This document shows positions 1 to 11,553 of a stretch of 64,000 nt of DNA, piece by piece. Below the pieces are notes generated by a model that ran no database searches, was not told where the DNA came from, and saw only the letters and a list, made by a program, of their open reading frames with translations. Made by a program: the position numbers and the translations under genes. Source of the DNA: Evernia prunastri (lineage: Eukaryota; Ascomycota; Lecanoromycetes; Lecanorales; Parmeliaceae); NCBI GenBank assembly GCA_003184365.1, contig NKYR01000004.1, positions 496,001 to 560,000 on the forward strand, written 5' to 3'. Each line of letters opens with the position of its first letter. The first letter of the stretch is position 1.

Positions 1-2876
1 ATCGAACAATAGATACGAAGTTCTCCAGGCCTCAAGGCACGACATAGGTAGAGTACATAAGGACGAGGAGGAAAGGTAAGGTAGATGGGTGATGCAACTT
101 ACTTTGTAGTGGCGTCCGAGCCTAAATACTGAGTAACGCAAAATCCCCGCTGCACACGTGCCTGAGCTGGGGGTCCGCGTGGGTGAGCGGAGATCACCCA
201 AGCATAGCGGCTGAGAGAGCTGAGGATAGGTAGTAAACAAGGCGTGAGGGTTGGGTTGATCCTTGTCCCGGCACTCGCTTCGCTTATACTTTTCTGATAA
301 TTGTTTAAAGTAGATGAAACTTCAACCCGCCTTTGATGCATTACCTAATCTTTTCAATCTGCAGGCTAGCGGTGAGGAGATCTAATTGCTGCTGACGGGC
401 TAGCTATATCTCTTTCGGTGAATGAGAGTCTGTCAATTGGGATTGTTCGTTGTTCTTCGGGGCGATATTGAGCTGACCGCTAGAACGATGCAAAAGCTGA
501 GATGTTTGACAGGCATACGTTCTAAGTTGGATGACAGTCGAAGCGCGCTATTCAGTGTCCAACTCCCCGCTAAGGAACGGTTCCCGCTTCTGCCACGAGA
601 GAGCAACGCCTTGCGGCACAGCACCGCAGCCCATGCATTACGTGCACCGGGCGAGAATATGTGCTGAATATGATTTGTGGGTTGGCCTTTCATAACGATT
701 AAGAGCCATGATTCGTTCGAAGTGCCGGGACCGATTCACAGTAAGTCTTAGTTGTGTGGATATACATACCTAGACGAAGTGCAGGAGTAGTTGCTAGACT
801 TCACAATAAACCTCCGAGGAAAACCTTATCTCTTTTCTCACAAATGATTGTAGGGATCTTGGGTCGAAGAAGGCGGGGAACCTTGAAATAATCAGCCATC
901 GATATCAGATACTTTGCATACTTTGATAGAGTTCCCTTATTTTTCCAGCGATGTAACCTTAAGTCTCATCACTTGCGTTAGATTTCTTCGGAGCTTTCTC
1001 AGGCCTTTTACTTTGGAGCAGTTGGAAAGTTGAGAAACAGGCCACAATGTCAAGTAGATAATGCTCTAAAGAGGAAAGAGGAAAGCATACAGGTGTAGTG
1101 TAGAACATGACGAGGTGCTATCACCAAGCCACTAGTACAGTAGGGCTGATTTCCACCAGGTATTTCTAACATACTCTTTACAACCTCAAGCGTAAATTGG
1201 CTTAATTTAATCTTACTTTTATGAATTTGACTTATAGGTCTAACTCAACTAAAGTAAAGGAAAGGAAAGCAGATCAGATGGACAAACTTCCGGGACATCT
1301 TTGACTTTGCGGCCACTGCAGAAGTCGAGGACTCGAGTACTGGACGTGAACAACGCCGATATGATGCAATCAAAATGTGCCGCTAACTGATCGAAAGATA
1401 TGTAGTGTATGTAGTGAATTGGAATGTCTTTTTTTTCCCTTATCATACGAAAAGGAGTTGACCTCTGAGAGCCTCCTACACCACGTAGTAACAAATCCGA
1501 TTAAGAGCTCTGTTCAGGTATTCACCTGAACTAGAAAGACGGCCCACACTTGGCATGCAAGTCACTATTAATCGCTCTCAATTTTAAATGATTCGCATCA
1601 TACGCACCCACAGCTTGTCCTCCTCAGAACATGAGCATTTCATTATGCAACCACGATGCCCTCTACCACGGATAGTGTCATCTAGTGCAAGCTGGGAATG
1701 ATAACCTGTGGCGACTACCCCTGAACAGTACGTCAGTCTACTTCTAACAGCAGCGGGAGCCGACATACGCAGGGTCAATCGTCATTGCTGGATATCTCGT
1801 TGCATCCCCGAACAATGACGGCGACAGCGGCCCCAGATGGAAGAGCGCCTCTCTAGAATCCTCTCTCGGTGGTCTCAGCTGACAGGATTCCTAAGATGTT
1901 GATTTATTCGCAGATTCGGGCCATAGGGCTTGACTGACAATACTTCATGAATAATTGGTTGCTTGCTCCAGCGTTGGCAAGCGTGACTTGACGAGAAAGC
2001 TTGTGACTTTCTTGAAGTCGACGAAAGCGCGTAAGATCTAGTCTGCGAGGTGTTGATTGCCCTTCATTTCTCGTATTCGAAGGCTTGAAACACCTTTGCA
2101 TTTCACATATACGCAGTTCAATTCAGAAGAGGCGCGCTGCTGCAGGCTTGAAGTTTGGACATCAGTTCGTCCTATGTCGTAATGGTGTCCTCGATAAGAC
2201 AAATTTGAACGGGATATACTCTACCAGACGCGTAACATCGAATCCGACAAGCGAGTCAATTTATGCACGCTCTTCAATGTCATATCCTGCTGTCGATACT
2301 GGAGAAGCCTTTCTCAAATTATCTGTCGACCAATCAGTGAAGAGGCATTGCTGCCTCAATGCTCTCGGGTTCGCCGCGTTTTGGCAATTTTTTGGTGCAA
2401 GAAACAAGAAGAGATATAAGTTGATAAGATATCCTGCTGTTATAGAACAAGTAAAACGGTGAATACAGATTATGAAGAGCGATAAGCGTAATCGACTAGA
2501 CACAATGATCTTTTCCTTTATGCAGAATAAGATACTGCGCTTTTCCGTTCATTCCGGATGGTGTCTGTTTCATTTCTTTATCTACTGTTGTATTATTCAC
2601 TAGACTTGACTAGCGCAAGCGAAGAAGCTTCGCTTGATTATAATCGAACAGTCTTGACTATATCATGAAAGAAACCAGAGAGAAGACAATGAAATTGCGT
2701 ATCAGGACAGGTCAAAGAACCTATGCTCAAAGGTACAATTGTGCAATCATGACTTCAACCGGAGAGCTATAATCAACTCAGGAACCTTACCTTCAGGTCA
2801 TATGCGCGTAAAACTCTAGATCGCTAGAGCCGAGGACACAAAAAGTCGACACAACGATTCGTCCACATACATCAAA
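1..2876. other. Gene-poor left flank
   Basis: I see no gene here that I can support. Open frames are short (the longest is about 125 codons near 2.1-2.5 kb, plus strand), have no recognisable motif and do not join across plausible introns. TATA-like sequence around 2769 lies about 100 bases before the LysM gene and may belong to its promoter. Confidence 0.5.
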
Positions 2877-3768
2877 ATGCAATTTTCTCCGATCAAAAAC
2901 GACATACTTCTGGCGCATCTCCTCATCATTGCTGCCGTCCTTTTCCAACAAACAGTCGCAATCAACGTGCAAACTGGCGATACCCTTGCAAGAATCGCAG
3001 CCGAGCAAGGAGTCTCCGTCGCTGCCCTGGAGGCCGCGAATCCCGGAATCTCCGCCAATGACTTGCAGCCAGGACAGGTCCTCAGTGTCCCTGCTCCAAG
3101 TTCTGTATCAAAGAGCTCCTCATCGAGCATGACCACTTCAACGACCTCGACGTCCTCATCACACAAACCCACAACATCCACTTCATCAACCAAAACCCCT
3201 CCACCGCCTCCGCCCCCTCCACCAACCCCAGCGCCCAAACCATCCCCCGCAGTCGTCACCGCGGATCTCACCTCCGTCGCTAAACCGAGCTGCGCCCCCA
3301 GCCCCATTGGCAAATACCACGATGCGGACGCCATCATCTCGAACACCCACCCGTTCTGCTCCAACAACGGCGACCTCACTCTGGCCGAGCTTCTGGCAGC
3401 GCCATACGACGGTCTCCTGAGCGGAGACAACCAGGAGGGCAATTCCGACGACGGCAACGGCGGGCTGGCGAGCAACGAAGGCGGATTCAATATGACGATC
3501 AGTGCGGTGCCGAATTGCGTGTATCCCAAGAGTAGTACCCAGAACTTTACCGTGGGGTGGCCGATGGGGACTGCCAGCACGTCCGAATGGGACTGTTCGG
3601 CAGTGCTTACGAACTGTTGGAAGGAGTGTGAGTAACCCTGTTTTTTTCCCCGGTATTGTTGCTGCTACAAGGCTAATCAGAGATCCGGCTATAGGTTACA
3701 ACAACAAAGGCATGGGAGGGCAACTTCAGGCAGGGTGCTTCCTCTATATCTTCGAACCCGATCCTTAA
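2877..3768 (+). CDS. Secreted LysM-domain protein
   Basis: Two exons, 2877-3627 and 3695-3768, with a 67-nt intron (donor GTGAGT, acceptor ATAG); the spliced product is 274 aa. Residues 1-28 form a signal peptide (hydrophobic core ending in QQTVA). Residues 29-73 are one LysM module: the QTGDTLARIA start, the NPGI middle and the PGQVLSVP end are all present. A Ser/Thr/Pro-rich linker with a run of prolines follows (about 74-125), then a Cys-containing C-terminal domain that the second exon completes (C-Y-N-N-K-G and a final C). LysM modules bind chitin or other N-acetylglucosamine polymers. Secreted fungal LysM proteins often shield the wall or scavenge chitin fragments to avoid host recognition. 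That role is family knowledge; here only secretion and the single module are visible. The start is chosen because the signal peptide begins directly at this ATG. Confidence 0.9.
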
Positions 3769-4290
3769 GCGCTCGGTTTGCGGGATTTGCGCGAAGGACT
3801 CAAGCTGAGAAGTCTTTTTCAAGGTTGTACATTCTGTTTCCTCTTTCTATAGCGTCGAGATTGATGGGAGGGTTAACGAGCGATTCTTTTTATAAGAAAA
3901 TGATGTAGACTTAATAGATCTATTCATCGTCGTGTTAATGGTCGATTTTCCAGGATGACTCATTCGATCCTGTGAGCATGGTAACATTGGGGAACGAAAC
4001 TCCGACCATTGATTCCCATATCGAACCCTCACAACCGACAGAAGCCTTTTGTGAGCCACGAAGATGGCTATCATTTCGGGCACTCGGAACCAATCGTACC
4101 TCGCAGGGACAAGAGATGGACTCGATGGCCATCGCCACATATCTGAACCTTCTCAACTGTATTCCAGGCCCTTTAATCGCTTTGGACAGCACTGACAGGC
4201 GATAATGGGGATAACATCCGCATTGACTCCATCATTCCTCGGCAAGCCAATAAAAACCTGCTTTCGTACGTCTCTGCGATCAAGTCGTAA

Positions 4291-4790
4291 ATTCGCCTCA
4301 GAGACGTTGACAAATGTATTCGAGATGGACAGATAACAGCCTACCACAAAAGCACCATCGCAGACCTCTCCGCCCTGGGCATCGGCCCCTGGCGCATCTA
4401 CACCTACGCCCCTCACAACGCCACCACTCAGACCTACCACGGTCAGCACAGCAGCTTCACCCTCAAATTCTGCTACGCCACCAGAACGCCCGACGACCCC
4501 GGTGGCATGACCTACGAAGTCATCCAACCTGTCTCCGACCCCACGATCTTCCAGGAGTTCCTCGACAAGGAAGGCGCATCCATCATATCGCCTACGATTG
4601 CAACGGCATTCCGACGGTGGAGGGGGTCAAGGGGAGAGAGTTCGAGTGCGTGGAGAGTGGGAACTGGACGGTGGGCGGGTTCAGTAAGTTTACGTTCTTT
4701 GAGAGCACTGACCAAGGGCCCGGAGTGTGCTTTGAAACCGTTGGGATAGAGGAACGATCGGAGTTTCCCGAACCCGATGAATGGTTGCAG
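4291..4790 (+). pseudogene. VOC/glyoxalase-fold protein fragment, frameshifted
   Basis: The first half (about 4336-4575) reads in one frame with VOC-like text (SALGIGPWRIYTY, then SFTLKFCYAT and MTYEVIQP). The second half (about 4576-4785) reads in another frame with IHHIAYDCNGIP, the usual metal-site strand of this fold, and SKFTFFEST. The join lies at a GAAGGCGCATCC stretch where a 1-nt loss (or 2-nt gain) breaks the frame. No start codon is found: a TAA at 4288-4290 closes the first frame, so the N-terminal exon is missing or unrecognised. VOC proteins include glyoxalase I and dioxygenases; the substrate here is unknown. Only a base-call error at the join could rescue the frame, and even then the 5' end is absent. 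Confidence 0.7.
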
Positions 4791-4863
4791 CTAAAGGCGG
4801 GCGGAGAGAAGACTCAGACGATTTCCAAAAACATATTCCAGAGCTTTCCGTGCATTTCTAGTA

Positions 4864-6698
4864 TTACTCCGTCAAGTCGTCCACCGCACGCTCATACCTT
4901 GATCCTTCCGTTTCCTTTACCAGCCGTTTCCTTAGCGCCATAGCACCGCCGACGCCCGCGCCGAAAAATGCAGCACATATCCAGAACGGTACGCCGAGAG
5001 GCAGGAACCCGCTTCTGAGCACCAGGCTAAACGTTGCCGACCATAGCGGTGCGCCAATCATTGCAGCAATGGTATTGATGAGGCCAGTGCGCATGTAAAA
5101 CTCTGGGACCTTCTCGCCGGGAGGTAAAGTAAAGGTTCCGTACGCAGTCAGGGAATCAGCCAGGCCGGTACCGCTCGTATACATGCACAGTGCTAGAATG
5201 AAGAATGCCGCCGGCGCTGAAAAGCCCAGGCCGATGACACCAATCGTGTTGGCCAGAAGAGACACCTGCGTTATGAGCAGATCGACCTGCAGCGTACTCA
5301 TGCAAGGTTCAAGATACCATTTCCTGAGCGTCGGCAGTGCAAAGAGCATCAGTGCAGAGACGAGTGCCTTGAGAGCAAGGGCGCGGTTCACCGTGGCCAG
5401 CGGCCATTGTAAGACTAGCGAGGTATATTGTGGGAGGAGGCTATCGATCCGGATGGCAAGTCCGTTGATCAGGAAAACAATGAGGACGGTATAGGTCGGG
5501 TTTGGCACGCTGAACATGGCGAAGACTGATCTATATGAGGCTTGCCACGAGTGGAGAAGGATACGAATGAGGGAGCGCTGATAGGGAATTAGCTAATAGG
5601 TACGGGTGGAAAGACTGCGGAAGAGGTCAAACTTTGGAACTGGCATGGCGAGCACTCGCCTGCCTTTCAGGAGATGAAGATGGTGAGTCTGGGTCATCAG
5701 AGACTAGCATGATTGGTCTCGAATCCTCAATGGTTTGGGCGTCTCGCCCACACTCGATCGGAATGGTCGCAGCAATACATGCGGTGAGAGCGTAGCAAAA
5801 GATTGAAAGACCGTTGAGCAGATAGACATGATCGCTAAGGAGCAAAGCGCCGATACTTGAGCCGACAACACTGGCTATGAAGTAGCAGGCACTGATGTAA
5901 TTATAGGCGTTTGTTCTAGGAAAAGTCAGGATCCAGGCAGGTAAGGCCGGCCTGCGGCTATACTCGGTAAGATGGTACAATGACTTACAGCTCTTCCGGA
6001 GGCGAAATGAGGGCAATACAAGTACTCACGACTGTGATTTGTGTGATTTCACCGCCTCCAATAAGATCAAAGACAAACGATGTGAGTATCGCGTTGGTTG
6101 TCCAGCTCTGATGCAACGAGACTGTGTGCCTGGTAAGAAAGATAGATGTTGATTTCAGGTAGGAGCCTACTGCCTACAATTGAGTATCGAATAGAGCACG
6201 GCTAAAGCAGAACAGCAAAGATTCGTGATCACAAGGCGACGTAAGCCTACGAAAGGCAATAACTCGTTGTAGGTCGCGAGAACGAGCAGTGCTACCATTA
6301 CAATGGCAGGTATCAGCAGAAGATCCGCCTAGATGACTATCGAGCCAAAAGACTTTCTCCCTCGGAGCGTGTCGTGAAAGTGCAAGGCATACTGGGAAAA
6401 GGAAGGCACGAAAAGGCTTACCCGGCAAGTATGAGAGAAAGGAATCGATTCCAACAGTAATGGAAAGACGAGATTGGATCTCATCAATTTTACACAGACC
6501 CTCTTCAACGGTATACGAGGAATCAATTTTTGTTGGGTCGATGGTCATGTAGTAGGCGAGACATTGGGATTGTTGAAAGAGAAAAACCCGTGAGCTCTTG
6601 TGGATGATAGCCGCGAGATTGGCCAACGTGATAACCGCACCCAGCAGTAAAATTTGTCTGCGTACTGGCCTTTTGGAGAGAGAAGCAAATTCAGTCAT
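4864..6698 (-). pseudogene. MFS transporter, probably frameshifted
   Basis: Spliced in pieces from the minus strand. Exon 1 is 6698-6422 (MTEFASLSKR start, first membrane helix, then SFLSYLPG). Exon 2 runs to about 6180 (helices around LLLIPAIVMVALLVLA). Exon 3 is about 6130-5989 and contains FVFDLIGGGEIT, typical of this MFS subfamily. Exon 4 starts at 5915 (TNAYNYISACYF). The last exon is about 5578-4864, with five or six helices and RSLIRILLHSWQ at its start. Introns 2 and 3 have good GT..AG borders and correct phase (5988-5916 is 73 nt). Between exons 1 and 2 the phase fails: the loop after helix 2 (PREKVFWLD) and helix 3 (ADLLLIPAI) lie in different frames with a TAG between, so one base appears lost. 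The exon 4/5 border is not resolved. It would be a proton-coupled exporter or importer; substrate unknown. Confidence 0.65.
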
Positions 6699-7195
6699 GA
6701 TAGCTTTGAGCTCTGTATTTGCAAAGAAGCAGGTTTCGCTGTCAACGGAGGATCGGGCATGTAGCGTGCAGAAGCCAGCTGGCAAAAATGCGGATGGACA
6801 GAGATATACATACTCTTCTCTCTCCTGACCCTATATGCAGTGCGGGTGGCCATGCTGGTCACGCTGGAAATGACAACTCTCATCTGATGATATCTCCTAT
6901 CATGTGGATCTCTGGAGAGTCGATGGAACATCGTTATCCCGTCGCTGCCGATGTCGGCGCTAGGCATCCAAGATACGCTAGCCACCCTGATGCAGCTTAG
7001 TCACCCCCCCCTTTAACTTGGGCCTTGACAAGTCGATACTCAAATCTACATTATAGCTGACTACTGCTATATGGACATTGCAAGCCCGCCGGGGATCTGG
7101 CTACTCGAAGACGAGTTATCTAAGTATTGGCATCTCCCGCAATACAAACACAAATGGCTTGAATGGTAAGACATGTCCACCATTGTGCACTGAGA

Positions 7196-8116
7196 TTAGC
7201 GTTTGCTTTCAGCATCTACTCGAGAGACATCTACCGGATTGGTCTCGTCACATTTCCCGAGGAACATATTGTCAAGCACATATCCTGCTTGGTTCTGCGC
7301 TGCCAAGGACCATTGCTGAACCTCCTCTTTGGTCCACCACATGTGTTGATTATCCTGCGGTTCCTTCAGTGATTTTTCCCCAGCCAATTAACAGAAGCTT
7401 CACTGCCTATAAGAGTCCAGCAGCAGGGTTTCAGATGATACGGGCACGGACCTCTGGTCGCATCCATGAGCGACAATAATCAAAGGCGTGCAGGGGTCTG
7501 CTTTGCGATGTTGTGATGGCACCACCGGCATGCGCCGTTGAGCCAAGGAACAAGAATGCCTGACCCACGCTCATTTCAGCAGCCACCGCGTCCTCCGTCT
7601 TTGGCCTCTTGGGGTCGTCCCATAAATGCGAGCCGGGGACAAACTGGGCTTTATTAGCACTCGAAGACAGCAAGGCAAGAAAAGGTTCTCTACCAGCGTG
7701 GCTCCATTTGCCCTAGTCGTATTGACGCCAGGCATCTTCAAGCCCATGCTGACATCAGAAACCATCTGGTACCCTTGTCCCTCCTTGACTGTGTGAGTCT
7801 GTTGCCAGATGAAGTCATTGCGGTGAAAGTCTCGAGCTTTCACGCCTAGACCAATCTCCAATGTCGCTGCTACCGAGAGGATAAAATCGGTGTCTATCAC
7901 AGTAGAATCATTTTCATTGTATGGTGCGGACTCGGTCCGTAGGAAGTGGTTGAGAATATCAAGAAATGCAGGCTGCTGAAGCCAGCTCTCTCCTACTGCG
8001 TCCGAACAAACGGTAACACCGACACTTCTCTCTCGGAATGGATTGTGATGCCGGCTGTTGGAAGTCGTCAGCCTTTGTAATTTGTAACAGGGACTCGCTA
8101 AGGAATTATTTCCCAC
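7196..8116 (-). CDS. Phytanoyl-CoA dioxygenase (PhyH)-type oxygenase
   Basis: Three exons are clear: ...-7694, 7643-7452 and 7354-7196, with introns of 50 nt (7693-7644; GTAGAG donor, TGCTAATAA branch, CCCAG acceptor) and 97 nt (7451-7355). The spliced text runs NGATL-FVPGSHLWDD and SWMRPE-DNQHMWWTKEEVQQW, as in fungal PhyH proteins such as the verruculogen-synthase type, which use Fe(II) and 2-oxoglutarate. The distal His lies in STAHAGG. Oddity: the iron site normally reads HRDD, but here it is HRND (about 7810-7830), so the first Asp of the HxD ligand pair is Asn. The 5' end is unclear: ATG at 8116 opens the frame but a TGA lies just upstream of it, in a stretch (VVSRLS-stop-EFVRR) that looks like the lost N-terminus. 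It may be a recently dead gene. It sits among other broken pathway genes. Confidence 0.75.
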
Positions 8117-9121
8117 CTTGCGCCTTACAAACTCTCAGGACAGCCGACTAACAACATCAGTACCTATCAACTTCTACGATGTCTATGTTCGGAGAAATTG
8201 AAGGCCTAGCAGCCCATCATCGCTCTTTGCCCTCATGACACGGAGTTGGTTCTGATGTTCGGATTTCGAGACACTTGACCGAAAGCGGCTTTCGAGTGAA
8301 GAGACGTCGCATTTGTGCACCTGATCTGGGTCCAGATGCTCCATACCACCCTCAAAGGTGTCGATAGCTGTACGAGACTCAGGATGGGTCAAGAGGTGGT
8401 CAAGAATCCACGTGGCGGAGCCGCCTTCGAATTAGCCGACTTTCAGAAGATTTACTTTTCTGTGTTGAAGGAATTTGTGAGCTCTCCTATTCTGGTCGGA
8501 CGCGTTCATCAAACCATGAGTGCTGGAAGATTAATCTGCTCCGGTCAAGGCTCTCAGACGATGCGCTCGCTTTGGATTTGGAGTCCATAATGATCACTCG
8601 GGTGGTCTTCATGACTTCGACGTGTGTTCCACTTTGAGCGAGATTTGCGGCTGTGAGAAGCAAGAAAAGCTTTCTGCATAGCGCTACGATTACGGTTTAC
8701 CTATTTCATGCATGAGACGCAACGACTTAACTAGGGTTCTTCGGATCATGCAGCTACTTACTAGCCCTCATCCCACCATAGTCGGCCCTTGTGATATGCG
8801 CTCCTTACTCGGACATACTCGTTATTCAAACTTAGTTACTCCACGCCTTTTTAGTATGTATTTCAGATCCCGATTTCGGCGGCCCCACCAGAGAGGTTAC
8901 ACTAGGTGTCTGTCCAAAGCGTGTGATGCTCGCCCGGACAAGGTTCTGGTCATCATCCCATCTCCAAAGATGCACGAGATAAGCGAGTAGCGTACACAAG
9001 AGAATAGTCGCCTGCAGTTGCATTCCCGGTAGAGATAGATTCTCGGCTATTGAAGATATCGATCGTCATCACATGGATTTCATGGATCTTGTATCTCGTC
9101 CTTTAGTATAGATTCGCGAGC
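8117..9121. other. No recognised gene; small membrane-anchor ORF
   Basis: An open frame on the minus strand (8392-8183) may be upstream exon material of the oxygenase gene, but I cannot align it. A 63-codon minus frame at 9023-8832 starts with a hydrophobic helix (LQATILLCTLLAYLVHLW) like a membrane anchor. It could be a remnant of a cytochrome P450 N-terminus, but no P450 motif supports that. Confidence 0.35.
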
Positions 9122-9640
9122 TTGATCCTGTGCACGGCTTCTCAATTCAGAGACCTAGCAATTGTGGATAGCTTTGCTCGCCGGATCTGTCGTGACATTT
9201 TAAGACGCCGTCACCGCTCTCCATATCGTCGTCACACTCGTGAGGACACGGGTCCTCATCCCTCATATCGCTTGACTGGAACCCAGGCCCCCTCGGTAGA
9301 TGTACAAGTCACGTGCTGTGGGGAACCTGTGGATGTGATTCTGAATATCGCCTCAGTAGGGGCGTCCCAGGAATATCCTCGGCAGCAATTGCGTGTTTTC
9401 CTGCTTGATGATGCCCGCGATCAAGGGCTCCGGCAAGCCGTCACAGTGCTCAATATCCGTCTGGCAGAGTGTAAGAAGCCATCATTCATACATCTATCCC
9501 GGAGAACACAAGCCGGGACAAAGTCGTTTTTCAAGGCTGGCAACCTTCGTTATGGTATTGACGAAAGCCTTCGACAGGGGAGCTTGGTCGAAAGCGGCGA
9601 ATTTTCAAAGTCAAGAGGTGTGAATAGCTCCATGTAAGCC
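9122..9640 (+). pseudogene. Family-2 glycosyltransferase fragment
   Basis: The open frame of about 171 codons contains PSVDVQVTCCGEPVDVIL, then RVFLLDDARD and FFKAGNLRYG. These match the start, the acidic nucleotide-sugar pair and the KAGNL signature of fungal GT2 enzymes of the cellulose/hyaluronan-synthase-like type. The frame ends soon after KAGNLRYG. The later DxD, ED and QxxRW motifs and all of the C-terminal membrane helices are missing downstream, so this is only the N-terminal third. Such enzymes extend polysaccharide chains at the plasma membrane from UDP-sugars. Here it is most likely a truncated relic. I did not find the upstream start with confidence; ATG or CTG codons near 9122 are possible. 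Confidence 0.7.
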
Positions 9641-11553
9641 ATCCCTTCTCCATTCATTGAATTGATATACCTAAACTTTGCAAAATCCCCTTCCATTCAG
9701 CAACCCGAATGACACGGTGTGATCTGACTGGTCCGATACTCTCAGATATGGCTTACCGCTGCCTCACATCACTCCTGCCAGCGTCCATGAGAAGCTCGAG
9801 CTTCCCCGTCTGCGGCGCTATCACCCGTCGCGCAAACGAGCGCTCCCGCCACCGCCGCACGCGCCTCCCCCTACCGTCTCCTCAGCCCGGACATGCTCCT
9901 GTACACCGCCTACGCCATTTGATGAATGCATTCAAGTCCCATGCAAAGAACTTGTGCCACACAGGTTTGAGAAGCAGACCATAGTGTGAATCCGCACATT
10001 TCTTATATCATGATTGGTGCATTTTGCGTACTCTGAGGCACGGATGTGGCATAATTGAAGGTCGTCGAAAAGCCGATATTGCAAAAGCACAGCCCCGATT
10101 TGCTCGCCACAATTTAATTTGGATTTGTGCTTCCAATGTCATGGTGGCTCAGCGAATCAGACAACGCAAGGAAAGCAACGATGCCGTTCCAGACCTAGCA
10201 GCGTAGCAGAACTGCCTATGAAGTCAGGAGAAAGTCCCTCAGAGATTGGCGGTCCTGCTCCCAGGCTGTAATTGTGTCTTCCCCATCGAGGATGTCAATG
10301 GTTTCATACTAAAACTCCTTCATGTCCCAGCGCATGGCCGTTGGAAAATGGCAATGCTGGTGCAATTGAGCCCTTTGCTGTTTCTGAAGTGTGATTCCAC
10401 CAAAGGTACCCGCTTTACAGACCTCCCAGCCCTGAGTAGACTGCATTGAGATAGAAAAGCCAGCGTCGCCTGAAATCGCTAAGCACATCTTGGCGCAAAT
10501 GCCCAGAACACCGGCTAGGCTAGCTGGCTCCATCACTGCAAAGTAAAGTAAGTATTGCTCATAACCAGGGTCAGACACCAACATCGATCATTGTCATCAT
10601 CCGCAATCGGAGTTCCTCTGAAGGCAACGCGTCGCAACATGGGTCTTGACTCTTCTCGTTGACCGGAGGTTGCAATCTTCTAGCTTCTTGCAAGTGTCAA
10701 CGTAATAGACTCTTCGAGATCGAACAGGATCAAGCTGTGAAGTGAACTGTCAATGCAGGGGGAAGCCTATAACGTTGCCTGGTGCGCCGCAAGTTGTTTG
10801 TAGATTCAATCTAGTCAAAGGCCGTATCTAAAGGCGATGTGAGAGCGAGAGGCTTGGCTGTAGATTAAAGAATTACGCACTTGTCCTGCAAGCGCAGGGC
10901 AGGAGTATACGAGTAGTGTGATATTCTTAGTGTGTCTGGCCAACCCCATTTCGGAAGGATCAAACATCGCCAAGAAAACCCGAAGCGAAGACCAAGGTAG
11001 CAGCGCGTGATTGTGGGGCTCGAAAGTATGTCGGCTGCATTGAGGAGGATATCTAGGTAGTCCGAGTTTGACCGAGATGTAGAGCGGAATCCAGTGGCAG
11101 GGCACGGTCCTGCCGATAGCATGTAAATCATTACTTTAATGAACCCATGTCAGCGCTAGTGAGAAGGGACTATGTGAGTACATATCTTGCGACGAAATGT
11201 ATATCCATCCGCGATTCCGAGCTTACCATCACCTAAAGCAAGGCCTTGAATAAGTATCGTACGCGTAAATACGCGATGGCTATCCAAATGGGTAATGGCG
11301 AATGGCGAATGTGACAACGGCCAATTTCATTAAAAAAGTATATTGAAGGCTTGACCCTGCCTGCCGCAAGCCTATTTCTTCGCCAACGACTTTGTCTTGT
11401 GCCTAATCCAGGCGATGAACACTGCAACCAAGCCCAAGCGGCCGAAGAGTAATGACGGAGCCCTTGGGTTAGATAGGTTGATGCAATTTTAGGGTACCGA
11501 GTTCTGGAGATAGTTGTACCCAACAATCATCGAAAGGCACAAGGGCATTTATT
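9641..11553. other. No supported gene
   Basis: Several short frames are present but none is recognisable. One minus-strand frame around 10584-10309 contains MEPASLAGVLGICAKMCLAI, which resembles the N-terminal helix of fungal STAND or ankyrin proteins, but it stops quickly. A plus-strand Pro/Arg-rich stretch near 9750-9980 has no identifiable homology. Probably decayed sequence. Confidence 0.35.

Noticed and set aside
2816..3580. 254-codon minus-strand ORF with Gly/Val runs
   Set aside because: It is the antisense shadow of the LysM gene; the Gly run mirrors the proline run and there is no motif.
8832..9023. Possible cytochrome P450 N-terminus
   Set aside because: Only a hydrophobic helix; no PERF, ExxR or heme-Cys motif anywhere near.
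10309..10584. STAND/ankyrin-type N-terminal helix
   Set aside because: One short helix resembles the class, but no NACHT or repeat domain follows in any frame.
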